Assembly (NCBI GenBank): GCA_029688905.1
Contig: JARULB010000002.1
Location: 62,001 to 126,000 of the forward strand
DNA length: 64,000 nt
Direction of reading: 5' to 3'
DNA from: Balneolales bacterium ANBcel1
Lineage (GTDB): Bacteria > Bacteroidota > Rhodothermia > Balneolales > Natronogracilivirgulaceae
Positions 33,744 to 42,772 of this stretch are shown one piece after another. Under the pieces are notes generated by a model. That model was not told the DNA's origin and did no database searches. It was given only the letters and a program-made list of their open reading frames with translations. Both the position numbers and the translations under genes were made by a program. Each line of letters starts with the position of its first letter. Position 1 is the stretch's first letter.

Positions 33744-34955
33744 ATGCTTATTGGAACCAACCTGCAGTATGCCAATTCCTACAACAACCGAATCATACTG
33801 GAAACGATTCGATTGTACGGACCCCTTTCGCGGGTCGGCATAGCAAAGCGAACCCAGCTGACGGCCCAGACCGTTACCAATATCACCAAGAAGCTGATGA
33901 AGGCGGGATTGGTGATCGAGGACTCCAGAGAGTCGGTCGGACCCGGAGCCCCTTCCATTTTGCTGAAAGTCAATGAAAAGGCGGGCTACTCTGTTGGTAT
34001 CGATTTTGACAAGGATCACCTGACCGTCATACTGGTCGACTTTAACGGGAGAATCTGCCAGAAGAAGACCGCCGCCCTCAGACTTCCCGAACCGATGGAA
34101 TCCATCGAGTTGATGAGCGCTTTTGTCCGGGATATTATCAGTGAAGAGGGCATTGACCGGGACTTGATTCTGGGTGTCGGCCTCGGATTTCCGGGCCCGC
34201 TTTCGGTGAGCGAACAGGAGGACTCCACCCGCGTGATGAATCCCGAAGCGTTTCCCGGCTGGGAGAATGTCCCGATCATCAGAGAGCTGGAAAAACGTCT
34301 CCATATGCCGATTCTGCTTGAAAACAACGCGTCGGCCGCCGCAATCGGCGAGCACTGGTACGGCGACGGCAAACACATCGACTCCTTTTTTTACATCTAT
34401 TTCGGCGCCGGACTTGGCGGGGGGATTGTGATCAACGGCCAGCTCTATTCCGGTTACAGCACTAACGCCGGCGAGCTGGGCTATTTCCCGACATCGGCGT
34501 TTCTGGAATCCGGTAAGGAGTATGAATACGATCACCTGGGCGGTTTTTTCGATATGCCGCGCCTCCAGAAGAAAATGCGCAAAAAAGGGTACGATGTGCA
34601 CAGCATGTCGGAACTGGGGACCTTATACGAACGGGAGCCGCAGGTGCTGGATGAATGGATCACCTCGGGCGCACGGTCGCTGGTTCCTCTCATCCTTGGT
34701 ATCGACTATCTGCTTGATCCCGAAGCCATATTCCTGGGCGGAAGGATGCCCGATTCCATCCTGCGATCGCTGCTGGACAAGCTCCAGGAACTTCTGCCGC
34801 CATCCCGGATCGAACGTACGCTGGAGCAGCCCCGCTTCCGGATCGCCTCGGCCGGGATCGATGCCGCCGCCCTTGGTGTGGCATCCCTGCCGCTTTACTC
34901 CTCGTTCGCACCCCAACACCGCCTGCTGATGCAGGAAATGCGCCAGGCACGATAG
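33744..34955 (+). CDS. ROK-family transcriptional regulator lacking the zinc motif
   Basis: A 403-residue regulator. The N-terminal winged helix (residues ~14-60) has GPLSRVGIAKRTQLTAQTVT and NITKKLMKAGLVIED. The sugar-kinase-like C-terminal domain has VGIDFDKDHLTVILVDF, GVGLGFPGPLS, ENNASAAAIGEHWYG and YIYFGAGLGGGIVINGQLYS. At the usual zinc site the sequence runs AGELGYFPTSAFLESGKEYE: the conserved His after GELG is Tyr and the CxCGxxGC cysteines are absent. Sugar-responsive ROK proteins such as Mlc and NagC need that site for structure, so this one is atypical. It probably controls the neighbouring mannosyl-glucose phosphorylase and perhaps the divergent oxidoreductase. Confidence 0.88.
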   Translation: MLIGTNLQYANSYNNRIILETIRLYGPLSRVGIAKRTQLTAQTVTNITKKLMKAGLVIEDSRESVGPGAPSILLKVNEKAGYSVGIDFDKDHLTVILVDFNGRICQKKTAALRLPEPMESIELMSAFVRDIISEEGIDRDLILGVGLGFPGPLSVSEQEDSTRVMNPEAFPGWENVPIIRELEKRLHMPILLENNASAAAIGEHWYGDGKHIDSFFYIYFGAGLGGGIVINGQLYSGYSTNAGELGYFPTSAFLESGKEYEYDHLGGFFDMPRLQKKMRKKGYDVHSMSELGTLYEREPQVLDEWITSGARSLVPLILGIDYLLDPEAIFLGGRMPDSILRSLLDKLQELLPPSRIERTLEQPRFRIASAGIDAAALGVASLPLYSSFAPQHRLLMQEMRQAR

Positions 34956-35009
34956 CCTTACAACAAATCGTCCGGTAATTCGCCCGGCCACCGGACCCGG
35001 CACGTGCCG

Positions 35010-35034
35010 CCCTGGCAGGTGTAGCCCTGGCAGG
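35010..35034. repeat. 15-bp tandem duplication containing CCCTGGCAGG
   Basis: CCCTGGCAGG occurs at 35010-35019 and 35025-35034 in the gap between the ROK regulator and the phosphorylase gene. The two copies are offset by 15 bp. No function is assigned. Confidence 0.6.
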
Positions 35035-35121
35035 CGCTGCCCGATTGAATCACCACGCTCTCGATTCGCCTGTTTCTGCCGCATTCAGGGCTTGAAATAG
35101 AAATTCAAGGTTGTAATTAAC

Positions 35122-35141
35122 CAATCAAATTGATTAATTAG
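35122..35141. promoter_or_regulatory. Shared 20-bp operator-like element upstream of the phosphorylase
   Basis: CAATCAAATTGATTAATTAG contains the palindrome AATCA-AAT-TGATT and occurs identically at 42557-42576 upstream of the TonB receptor. Here it ends 33 bp before the phosphorylase ATG. An exact 20-bp match in two promoters 7.4 kb apart suggests one regulator, possibly the adjacent ROK protein. Confidence 0.6.
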
Positions 35142-35174
35142 GTCCAAACCTTCACCCGTCATCAGAAAGCAACG

Positions 35175-36374
35175 ATGTCACTTTCATTTGGATCAAAAAA
35201 CAGTTTCAGGGAAAAGCTGGCGGAACTTGAGCGCCGGCACGATCAGCTCATTACCAGGAAGAACGAACCGGAAGACAGTTATAACGGGATTTACCGGCGC
35301 TATCGCCATCCCGTACTAACGGCCGATCACACGCCGCTTTTCTGGCGCTATGACCTCAACCCCGAGAGTAATCCCAACCTCATGGAGCGCATGGGGATTA
35401 ACGCCGTGTGCAACGCCGGGGCCATCAAATGGAACGGAAAATACCTTATGGCCGGCAGGGTGGAGGGCAACGACCGCAAATCCATCTTCGGGATGGCCGA
35501 GAGTCCGAACGGCATCGACAACTTTCGGTTCTGGGACTATCCGCTGGTGATACCGGAGACCGATAACCCCGATACCAATACCTACGACATGAGGCTGGTG
35601 CATCATGAGGATGGCTGGATCTACGGTTTGTTCTGCACCGAGCGCAAGGATCCGGACGCGCCGATGCACGACATGTCGGCCGCTGTGGCCCAGGCCGGCA
35701 TCGCACGGACAAAAGACCTGGTCACCTGGGAGCGCCTGCCCGATCTGAAAACCAACTCCAAACAGCAGCGCAACGTGGTGCTGCATCCCGAATTTGTGGA
35801 TGGCAAATATGCGTTTTACACTCGTCCACAGGACGGTTTCATCGACACCGGTTCCGGCAGCGGTATCGGGTGGGCACTGTGCGACGACATCGAAAACCCG
35901 GTGGTCGGCGAGGAGAAGATTATCAACCACCGCGCTTATCACACCATCAAAGAGGTAAAAAACGGTCAGGGTCCGGCCCCCATCAAATCAAAGGAAGGGT
36001 GGATCCATATGGCCCACGGCGTGCGGGGTACCGCGGCCGGCCTGCGTTACGTTCTCTATGTATTTGTCACCGACCTGCAGGACCCCTCCAAAGTGATCTA
36101 TGAGCCGGGCGGCTATTTTCTGGCACCCAGCGGTGACGAGTATGTCGGCGATGTGCTGAATGTGACTTTCACCAACGGCTGGATCAAGGACGATGACGGG
36201 ACGGTGTTCCTCTATTACGCGTCGTCCGATACCCGGATGCATGTGGCGACCACGCACGTGGACCTGCTCCTCGATTATGCCAAAAACACGCCACCCGACG
36301 CCATGCGCTCCCACGCATGCACCCTCCAGCGCATCGATTTTATTCGCAGGAATCTGGAATATACCGGCAAATAG
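35175..36374 (+). CDS. 4-O-beta-D-mannosyl-D-glucose phosphorylase (GH130 subfamily 1)
   Basis: A 399-residue cytoplasmic enzyme. It phosphorolyses beta-1,4-mannosyl-glucose to alpha-mannose 1-phosphate and glucose, the last step of beta-mannan use after epimerisation of mannobiose. It follows the Bacteroides MGP pattern closely: [116 protein letters not shown] and [18 protein letters not shown]. Length is normal. No signal peptide is present. It lies between the ROK regulator and a convergent secreted glycosidase, and shares an operator-like element with the TonB receptor at 42773. The mannobiose 2-epimerase partner is not in the window. Confidence 0.92.
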   Translation: MSLSFGSKNSFREKLAELERRHDQLITRKNEPEDSYNGIYRRYRHPVLTADHTPLFWRYDLNPESNPNLMERMGINAVCNAGAIKWNGKYLMAGRVEGNDRKSIFGMAESPNGIDNFRFWDYPLVIPETDNPDTNTYDMRLVHHEDGWIYGLFCTERKDPDAPMHDMSAAVAQAGIARTKDLVTWERLPDLKTNSKQQRNVVLHPEFVDGKYAFYTRPQDGFIDTGSGSGIGWALCDDIENPVVGEEKIINHRAYHTIKEVKNGQGPAPIKSKEGWIHMAHGVRGTAAGLRYVLYVFVTDLQDPSKVIYEPGGYFLAPSGDEYVGDVLNVTFTNGWIKDDDGTVFLYYASSDTRMHVATTHVDLLLDYAKNTPPDAMRSHACTLQRIDFIRRNLEYTGK

Positions 36375-36447
36375 CCGAATTGCGGCCTCCTTCGTCCTGC
36401 ACGGAGGGAACCTCGGCAAACCGCCGCGGCCCGACGCATGGGGCGCG

Positions 36448-39400
36448 TTATTTCACGAGCAGCATCGCACGGCTTTTGTCCGCATATCCCGGCGCGCGCA
36501 GCCGGAAGATATACAAACCGCTGGGCAGGCCCGTGCCGTCGAAGGTAACAGAATAGGTGTCGGCTTCCTGATAGCCGTCGACGAGGCGGCGCACTTCCCG
36601 GCCGAGCGCGTCATAGACGTTCAGGATGACCTGACCCGCCTCCGGTAGCGCGTATTGGATGACTGTTGACGCGTTGAACGGATTGGGGTAGTTGCCATGG
36701 AGCTCCACGCGGCCGGGGTGCGCTTCATCGAGATGCTCCGGCCCTGCGCTGGTGGCGGTACGATAGACCAGTTCCGCCGGCTCCAGTCCGTCGGCTTCGA
36801 CGGTGATGACGACCGTACCTCCCGCGCCGGGATCCGGCTCATAGGTGATCACCGCATAGCCGTCCGTGGTGACGACACGGGTGGCGCTCAGGGATCCGGC
36901 GCCATCCAGAGTAACATCCACCTGATAGCCGTTTTCTTCGCCGGGAACCAGGCGGCCTTCCGCGTCGCTGACATAGAGCAGGATGTCTGTCGCACCGTTG
37001 TCGCTGACGCCATCCGCTTTGCGGAAAAACAGGTTCAGCCTGGAGGCGTCGGTGCCGTTTTCGATGCGCCGGGTCTTGAAGGCGATATCAGGCTGTGGGT
37101 CGGGGAGCGAGGTGGTCAGCAGCGGGTGCGTGTTATCGACGGAAGCTCCAATGACGGTACGGACCACGTCGCCGGTCCGGGTGTCGTACCACGCGGTCTC
37201 AAACGAACCGTTCTGCAGACCGTTTTGCCGGGCCTGCATTCCGGAGATGTCGCTGCCGGTGGTCCATAGCCACCCGATCGCGACCGTATCGGCCGACAGG
37301 CCGAAGGCCTTGGTGCTTTCGCCGGACAGCCCGGAGTCGGTAAACGGGGTCAGCGCGTAGTTGATATCCCGGACATACCGCTCCAGGTTCCGGTAGATCT
37401 CCATCCGCTCATTGGTAAAAATGGCGTTCTGGGTATAGTCCCACCAGAAGGGGGTGGTTGCCATGCCCATGGCGGCTCCCGCCCAGAAGGCGTTGTGAAA
37501 CTCCCGGGTGTATTCATCGCTGCCGGCTTCGGCGAACATGGTGTAATAGCCCGCCTCACCGAGCACTGCGGGCCGTTCGCCAACGTCGATCATCTGGCGG
37601 TAGGCGTTGGTGATGTTGTAGAGGCCGTCGCGCACGGCATCGCCATAAGGCCGCGAGTAACCGCCCTGGGCTTCGTAATAGTGGCGGTTGACGATGTCGG
37701 GCTGGATATCGCGCCGGTTATAGATGTCGATGCTGCCGTAGGAGGCGGTGGTGGGCCGATTGTAATGGTCATATTCGCGGAAGTACCGGTGCATCCGGTT
37801 TGTCCACTCCACGGCGGCCGGCTCGTTGTGCACAAAGCCGGTGGTACCGTGGATTTCGTTGATCAGCTCCCAGATGCCCATGGCGCGGCTGTGGCCCCAG
37901 CGGGCAATGATGTAGCGATAGAGCTTCTCCTGAATTTCCCAGGCCTCTTCGGAGGTGTAAAACTCTTCCGGGGTGAAGAGTTCGCTGAAGGGATTTTCAT
38001 CCAGCCACCGCGAGTGCTCCACGTTCCAGGGAGTGCCTCTAATGCGGAGCCAGTCGTGCGGCCAGATGGCGAGCATGACGTACATGTCGCGCGCCTCGGA
38101 CCACTCCAGCACCTCATCGATCCGCGCGGCTTTCCGCTCGTCGATATAGCCGAGGCCGGAGTCGTTCGACATCAGCAGGTACCGGCCTCCCTGGTTGCCA
38201 CCCCCGTCGTAGGTGCTGTTCCAGTAGCCGAAGATGTTGCCGCCGTACTCACGAAAACGATCCAACCCTGTTTGGGAGACCGACCACGGGTAGTAGACCG
38301 CCAGGCCATAGAAACTCGTGCTGTCGTGGTGCATCAGAAAGGAGGGATTATCCGGGGAAATGGTGAGCATGCCGGGGTGCTCGGACGCGACAGCCGTGAA
38401 CTGCCGTGTTTCGCTCTGGTCGCTGCCGCTCATATCGCTCACATGCAGCCGGTACTCCCAGTTGCCGGTCTCCATCGGGGAAAACCGGATCATCCAGGTG
38501 TTCCATTCCGGTGCCCCGTTATAAAACCCGAATACCTGGAAGGTGTCGCCGGATGGGGCGTAAAAGGTGGCGCGCAGGTCGATTTCGTCGGGGTCGTACG
38601 GATTTTCATAGACGGCATCCCGGATGGTTGCGCTGATGGTGATGGGCTCATAGCGCCGGATGTCACCCGCAGGAAAGCTCCCGCTGACAGAGACGCCCGG
38701 AGTAACCGCCGGATCGAACGCGGGGAAACGGATTTCCCGTTCACCGGGATGGATACCGCCGAGGGTGTCGACCGGATTGACCCGGTAATGATAAAAGGTG
38801 TTGATCTCCAGGTTCTCATCCAGATATTCGCCGGTTTCACTGGTGCCGACCAGGTTTGCTTCGGATGCCTCGAAATGGCGATCGGTGGAGCGGTGGATAT
38901 GGTACCGCGATAGCGCGTCGGGGTTATCGGAGCCCCATTGCAGGCGGATGGCTCCAGCCCCGCTGTTTTGAGCCTCCAGACCGGTGATCCGGATGCCGGG
39001 CCCGGCGACCCGAAAATCGCGAAACTCCACGGTTCCGTCGTTGGGGGCGGTCGTGCCGCGATCCAGGTAAAACAGCATCTGGTCGAGCGTCTGGCTGAGG
39101 GCATGGTCACCGAGCCTCACCATGCGGGTGTGCCAAACACCGTCTCCGGGAATGTCAATAACATGGTCGTCGATACTGATACGCGAGTACCGGGCGCGGA
39201 TGGTCATTTCGGTATCGATATCCGAACGGACGGTCAGGTACACTCGCGGGGTTTCCGAGGCATCGATCGGCCGGGGAGGGGTGAAGGTGAACCCGTCATT
39301 CGCACCACTTTGACCGGTGCGTGTGTATTCGATCACCAGCGCGCCGTCGCCGGTGGCAAGCTGATAGGTTTGCGGCGCGGATGTCTGCCACAGCGGATGA

Positions 39401-39579
39401 ACCTCCCCGTTCCACACCGTGTCGGGCGAGGGCCTGTCGAACGTGTCGAAAAATCCGGAAAGAGGGCTGTCGGCCAGGGCGGGAACGGCCGTGGCAAGCA
39501 GCAGGCTCAGCCATGAGGCTGTGATTATCGATAACATACCGGCAGGCCGATAGATCGTTTCTGAAGATATGCGATTCAT
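36448..39579 (-). CDS. Secreted multidomain glycoside hydrolase (DUF5060 + TIM barrel) with T9SS domain
   Basis: A 1043-residue protein. After a signal peptide (SIITASWLSLLLATAVPALA) comes a carbohydrate-binding-like sandwich (~40-190), then an FN3 module (~195-285) and a DUF5060 Ig-like domain (~295-395: WNTWMIRFSPMETGNWEYRL). A TIM barrel follows (~410-740), with acid/base Glu in WELINEIHG and probable nucleophile Glu in RPAVLGEAGYYT, the clan GH-A arrangement of GH5-like mannanases and cellulases. The T9SS domain closes it (NYPNPFNASTVIQYALPEAG ... GLYIFRLRAPG). It is likely exported to the surface to cut polysaccharide; specificity is not visible, though the neighbouring mannosyl-glucose phosphorylase hints at mannan. 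It is preceded by an unusual operator array. Confidence 0.85.
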   Translation of the reverse strand: MNRISSETIYRPAGMLSIITASWLSLLLATAVPALADSPLSGFFDTFDRPSPDTVWNGEVHPLWQTSAPQTYQLATGDGALVIEYTRTGQSGANDGFTFTPPRPIDASETPRVYLTVRSDIDTEMTIRARYSRISIDDHVIDIPGDGVWHTRMVRLGDHALSQTLDQMLFYLDRGTTAPNDGTVEFRDFRVAGPGIRITGLEAQNSGAGAIRLQWGSDNPDALSRYHIHRSTDRHFEASEANLVGTSETGEYLDENLEINTFYHYRVNPVDTLGGIHPGEREIRFPAFDPAVTPGVSVSGSFPAGDIRRYEPITISATIRDAVYENPYDPDEIDLRATFYAPSGDTFQVFGFYNGAPEWNTWMIRFSPMETGNWEYRLHVSDMSGSDQSETRQFTAVASEHPGMLTISPDNPSFLMHHDSTSFYGLAVYYPWSVSQTGLDRFREYGGNIFGYWNSTYDGGGNQGGRYLLMSNDSGLGYIDERKAARIDEVLEWSEARDMYVMLAIWPHDWLRIRGTPWNVEHSRWLDENPFSELFTPEEFYTSEEAWEIQEKLYRYIIARWGHSRAMGIWELINEIHGTTGFVHNEPAAVEWTNRMHRYFREYDHYNRPTTASYGSIDIYNRRDIQPDIVNRHYYEAQGGYSRPYGDAVRDGLYNITNAYRQMIDVGERPAVLGEAGYYTMFAEAGSDEYTREFHNAFWAGAAMGMATTPFWWDYTQNAIFTNERMEIYRNLERYVRDINYALTPFTDSGLSGESTKAFGLSADTVAIGWLWTTGSDISGMQARQNGLQNGSFETAWYDTRTGDVVRTVIGASVDNTHPLLTTSLPDPQPDIAFKTRRIENGTDASRLNLFFRKADGVSDNGATDILLYVSDAEGRLVPGEENGYQVDVTLDGAGSLSATRVVTTDGYAVITYEPDPGAGGTVVITVEADGLEPAELVYRTATSAGPEHLDEAHPGRVELHGNYPNPFNASTVIQYALPEAGQVILNVYDALGREVRRLVDGYQEADTYSVTFDGTGLPSGLYIFRLRAPGYADKSRAMLLVK

Positions 39580-39617
39580 GAGGGATACGGATTTGGAGGA
39601 AAAGAGAGCTAAAAAAG

Positions 39618-39655
39618 TTTACCATCCCGACCCGGTAAAATCAAATGAATTTACC
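39618..39655. promoter_or_regulatory. Operator array: TTTACC / GGTAAA / TTTACC at exact 16-bp spacing
   Basis: TTTACC starts at 39618, its complement GGTAAA at 39634 and TTTACC again at 39650, each pair separated by exactly 10 bp. The middle half-site can therefore pair with either neighbour to form a 22-bp palindrome. It lies 40-75 bp upstream of the ATG at 39579, as expected for a repressor or activator site of the secreted glycosidase. Confidence 0.6.
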
Positions 39656-39880
39656 AATTAGATCCCGGAAAAGACTTACATGATGAACGGCAACGACATA
39701 CAGCAGTACACCCGCTGCTTCAGGAGACACGACCTGAATGAAACGGCCTCCGCAAATAATTTATAAAATCATTTGAATTTATTATTCAAGTTTGCTTACT
39801 TGCAAAGGTAGGCGGGTGGATGTGTGAGAAGCGAAGGAAGACATAATGTATCCAAAGCAAACACGGGGGATTAAAAGAGG

Positions 39881-39888
39881 AAGCGCTT
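39881..39888. promoter_or_regulatory. LacI-type AAGCGCTT operator upstream of the GH3 gene
   Basis: AAGCGCTT, a perfect 8-bp palindrome with the central CG of LacI/GalR operators, in context GAGGAAGCGCTTTTAG. Matching intergenic copies precede the TonB receptor (42705) and galM (48599). It lies 197 bp before the GH3 ATG, rather far for a promoter operator. Confidence 0.45.
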
Positions 39889-40084
39889 TTAGTTATCGCC
39901 CCGAAACGTTCTGCAGAATGCACAGAGGCAGGTAATTTTGTCCGGACCCGCAAGATGATGCTCATTAGATAGGCAGATCAGCCTCAATCAGTACCCGTTA
40001 CAAAAAGAACCCTGCGCTCTGTCTGCGGATCGCCGGGTGCTTATTATCTCAAAAGATCTTTTCAAATCATATACACCGCATAGC

Positions 40085-42436
40085 ATGAGAAATACCTTGA
40101 TTTACATTTTGATTTTTTTTGCAGGATTGATGATATCCGGCTGCCAGACAGACACCGCCCAAAGAACCAGTGATATTGACAGAAAGATCGACTCTGTAAT
40201 GGCCGGTATGACCATAGCCGAAAAGGCCGGACAGATGACCCAGGTCAACCTGAACCTGATCCTGGATGGTGATTACTATAATGTCGACGGCTCCATTGAT
40301 CCCGAGCGGCTCCGACATGCTGTCAATGAATATCACGTTGGATCCATTCTGAACAACATCAACATCCCCTATGACGTAGAAACCTGGCATGAAATAATCA
40401 CGGCTATCCAGGATGCCGCTATGGAAAACCCGAGTCAGATTCCCGTAATCTACGGTATTGATGCCATCCACGGAACCAACTATACCGCCGACGCGACGCT
40501 TTTTCCCCACAATATCGGCATGGCCGCATCCCGCAATCCGGAACTGATGTACGAATCGTCGGTGATCACTGCCCGGGAAACCCGCGCTTCGGGTATCCGT
40601 TGGAATTTTGATCCGGTACTGGACATCGGACGCAATCCGCTGTGGCCCCGGTTTGAGGAGACGTTTGGCGAGGATCCCCATATTGTGACCGAAATGAACC
40701 TGCGCACCATCGACGGGTACCAGGGCAGCGACCTCTCCAAACCTCCGGCCGTTGCCGCCACACTGAAGCATTTTCTGGGATACTCGAATCCGCGCACCGG
40801 CCGAGACCGGACCCCGGCCTGGATCCCGGAAATCGAATACCGCGAATACGAACTGCCGGCCTACCAGAAGGCGATCGATGCCGGCGCCGCTACCGTGATG
40901 ATCAACTCGGGTGACGTCAACGGCGTGCCGGTCCATGGCGATCCCTATCTGCTGACCGAAGTGCTGCGCAACGAACTTGGTTTCGAAGGGGTGATTGTCT
41001 CCGACTGGGAGGATGTCAACCGGCTGCATGAGCGTCACAACGTGGCCCCGACGCTGAAAGAGGCGGTACGGCAAGCCGTAATGGCCGGAATCGACATCAG
41101 CATGACGCCCCAGGACTTCTATTTTGCCGACTACGTGATCGAACTCTATGACGAAGACCCGGAAGTGGCCGCCAGTGTGGATGCCTCTGTACGGCGTATT
41201 CTGCGCCTGAAATTCGAACTGGGCTTGTTTGACAACCCCTACCCGGAGCCGGAAGCGGCTGAAATGTTCGGCCTTGAGGAGTACGCGGAGGTGGCCCTGG
41301 ACGCGGCCAGGCAGACCATGACGCTTCTGCAGAACAACGGAGGAGTCCTGCCGCTGGACGGCACGGAAACCATTCTGCTGGCCGGGCCCGGCGCCGACAA
41401 CCTGCCGGCTCTGCACGGAAGCTGGTCGTTCTCGTGGCAGGGACAAGTCCCGGAGCTGTATCCGGAAACCACACGCACCGTACTCGAAGCGCTCACCGCA
41501 CGTATCGGCAGTGACAATGTCACCAATATCTCGGATCCCGACTACTACGCCGATGCCAATTACGACACCGCACGGTTGCGGCAGGCTGCGGCCAGGGCCG
41601 ATCACATCGTGCTGGTACTCGGTGAGTTTTCCTATGCCGAGTCACCGGGCTCCATACGCGATCTGGCCATCGATCCGAGGCAGTCGGCACTGGCACTGGC
41701 CGCCGCCGAAACCGGCACCCCTGTAACGGTGGTACTTGCGCAGGGCCGACCCCGGATTATCCGTGAGTTCGCCGACGAGGTAGACGCCATCCTGATGGCA
41801 TACAGGCCCGCCAGCGAGGGCGCCAACGCCATCGTCGATGTTTTGTACGGTGACTGGAATCCGGGAGGGAAGCTTCCGTTTACCTACCCGCGCAATCCTC
41901 ACGATTTGGTACTGTATGACCACAAATGGACCGAATTGAACTATGAGGATGACGCCGGACAGCCCGAAGTGGGGGGATACGACCCGCAATTCCCCTTCGG
42001 ACACGGCCTCTCCTACACCACCTTTGGATACAGCGGATTTGAAATTGACCGGGATACGCTTCGGGGAGATGATTCCATCCGGGCATCGGTGATCGTGACC
42101 AATACCGGCGACCGTGCCGGTCATGAAGCCGTTGAACTCTATTCACGTCACATGTACCCCTCGATCGTTCCGCCATTGCGGCGGCTGCGCGCATTCCGGC
42201 AGATTCATCTCGAGCCGGGGGAAGAGAAACGGGTGGAGTTTGAGATTTCGACAGACGACCTCGCGTATGTCCGCTATGGTGAAGAAAGAGGAACCTACAT
42301 CAGAGGTATAGAAGAAGGGGAAATTCGGTTCATGATCGGAGGCTTCGGATTTGAGTTTGAGCCGCCGGAAGATCCGGACGAAGCACATGTCTCACGTCCC
42401 TACAAACACTCGTTGCCCTTTTATTATATCCCGTGA
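40085..42436 (+). CDS. GH3 beta-glucosidase-type lipoprotein
   Basis: A protein of about 783 residues with signal peptide and lipobox (IFFAGLMISGC), so membrane-anchored and probably periplasmic. It has the GH3 N-terminal domain (MTIAEKAGQMTQVNLNL, PVIYGIDAIHGTNY, NFDPVLDIGRNPLWPRFEET, ATLKHFLGYS) with nucleophile Asp in GVIVSDWEDVNRL. The C-terminal sandwich (TMTLLQNNGGVLPLDG ... LVLGEFSYAESPG) and terminal FN3-like domain (FPFGHGLSYTTFGYSGFEI) complete it. Retaining exo-enzymes of this type release terminal beta-glucose, xylose or arabinose; which one is not visible. ATG 40085 begins the signal peptide; a TTG at 40037 is in frame but unlikely. Confidence 0.92.
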   Translation: MRNTLIYILIFFAGLMISGCQTDTAQRTSDIDRKIDSVMAGMTIAEKAGQMTQVNLNLILDGDYYNVDGSIDPERLRHAVNEYHVGSILNNINIPYDVETWHEIITAIQDAAMENPSQIPVIYGIDAIHGTNYTADATLFPHNIGMAASRNPELMYESSVITARETRASGIRWNFDPVLDIGRNPLWPRFEETFGEDPHIVTEMNLRTIDGYQGSDLSKPPAVAATLKHFLGYSNPRTGRDRTPAWIPEIEYREYELPAYQKAIDAGAATVMINSGDVNGVPVHGDPYLLTEVLRNELGFEGVIVSDWEDVNRLHERHNVAPTLKEAVRQAVMAGIDISMTPQDFYFADYVIELYDEDPEVAASVDASVRRILRLKFELGLFDNPYPEPEAAEMFGLEEYAEVALDAARQTMTLLQNNGGVLPLDGTETILLAGPGADNLPALHGSWSFSWQGQVPELYPETTRTVLEALTARIGSDNVTNISDPDYYADANYDTARLRQAAARADHIVLVLGEFSYAESPGSIRDLAIDPRQSALALAAAETGTPVTVVLAQGRPRIIREFADEVDAILMAYRPASEGANAIVDVLYGDWNPGGKLPFTYPRNPHDLVLYDHKWTELNYEDDAGQPEVGGYDPQFPFGHGLSYTTFGYSGFEIDRDTLRGDDSIRASVIVTNTGDRAGHEAVELYSRHMYPSIVPPLRRLRAFRQIHLEPGEEKRVEFEISTDDLAYVRYGEERGTYIRGIEEGEIRFMIGGFGFEFEPPEDPDEAHVSRPYKHSLPFYYIP

Positions 42437-42446
42437 TTTTTTTTCC

Positions 42447-42480
42447 GCCCGCAGACAGACAACCATTTCTGTTTGCGGGC
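42447..42480. other. Long hairpin without T-tract between GH3 and TonB receptor genes
   Basis: GCCCGCAGACAGA pairs with TCTGTTTGCGGGC (13-bp stem with one wobble, 8-nt loop), beginning 11 bp after the GH3 stop. No run of T follows on either strand, so it is not a classical terminator. It may be an RNA stabiliser or attenuator limiting read-through into the receptor gene. Confidence 0.6.
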
Positions 42481-42556
42481 TCAATCTTATGAATAATCAA
42501 TCCCGACTGCGATTTTCACAATTTTTTAAAAAAGAGCTTTTTTGTTTGACAATCAT

Positions 42557-42576
42557 CAATCAAATTGATTAATTAG
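42557..42576. promoter_or_regulatory. Shared 20-bp operator-like element upstream of the TonB receptor
   Basis: Identical over 20 bp to the element at 35122-35141 (CAATCAAATTGATTAATTAG). It is about 200 bp before the receptor ATG, close after a TTTGAC hexamer at 42544-42549 that could be part of a promoter. The surrounding gap 42437-42772 contains no gene. Confidence 0.6.
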
Positions 42577-42704
42577 AATATATCTTTTTATATCACTATT
42601 GGAGAAAGTGGATAAGCAGGGGGTATATTAAAAATACCTGGCAAGGGTTTCTCAGTTGATAATACTCGTTAAATGATTAGGACGTGGTCCGATATTACGA
42701 GGAA

Positions 42705-42712
42705 AAGCGCTT
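42705..42712. promoter_or_regulatory. LacI-type AAGCGCTT operator upstream of the TonB receptor
   Basis: The octamer is in context GGAAAAGCGCTTACAGC, 61 bp before the ATG. It is a better extended match to LacI/GalR-family operators than the copy at 39881, and shares the AAAAGCGCTTNCA context with the copy at 48599. Confidence 0.5.
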
Positions 42713-42772
42713 ACAGCATAATACTGCTGATGCTGTGTGTTTAATCAAATTTCAAAACTAATCACGTGCAAT

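Larger units (their letters stand above)
39580..40084. other. 505-bp divergent promoter region
   Basis: No gene is visible. It separates the secreted glycosidase (minus) from the GH3 gene (plus) and holds a three-part operator array at 39618-39655 near the former. A LacI-type octamer lies at 39881-39888, about 200 bp before the latter. A variant of the shared element, ATCAAAT followed by AATTAG, is spread over 39640-39661. Confidence 0.6.

Noticed and set aside
37495-38913. 472-codon plus-strand frame opposite the secreted glycosidase
   Set aside because: Opposite strand of a gene with signal peptide, catalytic motifs and T9SS domain; no independent protein features.
42447-42480. Hairpin as a terminator
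   Set aside because: Stem is strong but neither strand has a T-run after it.
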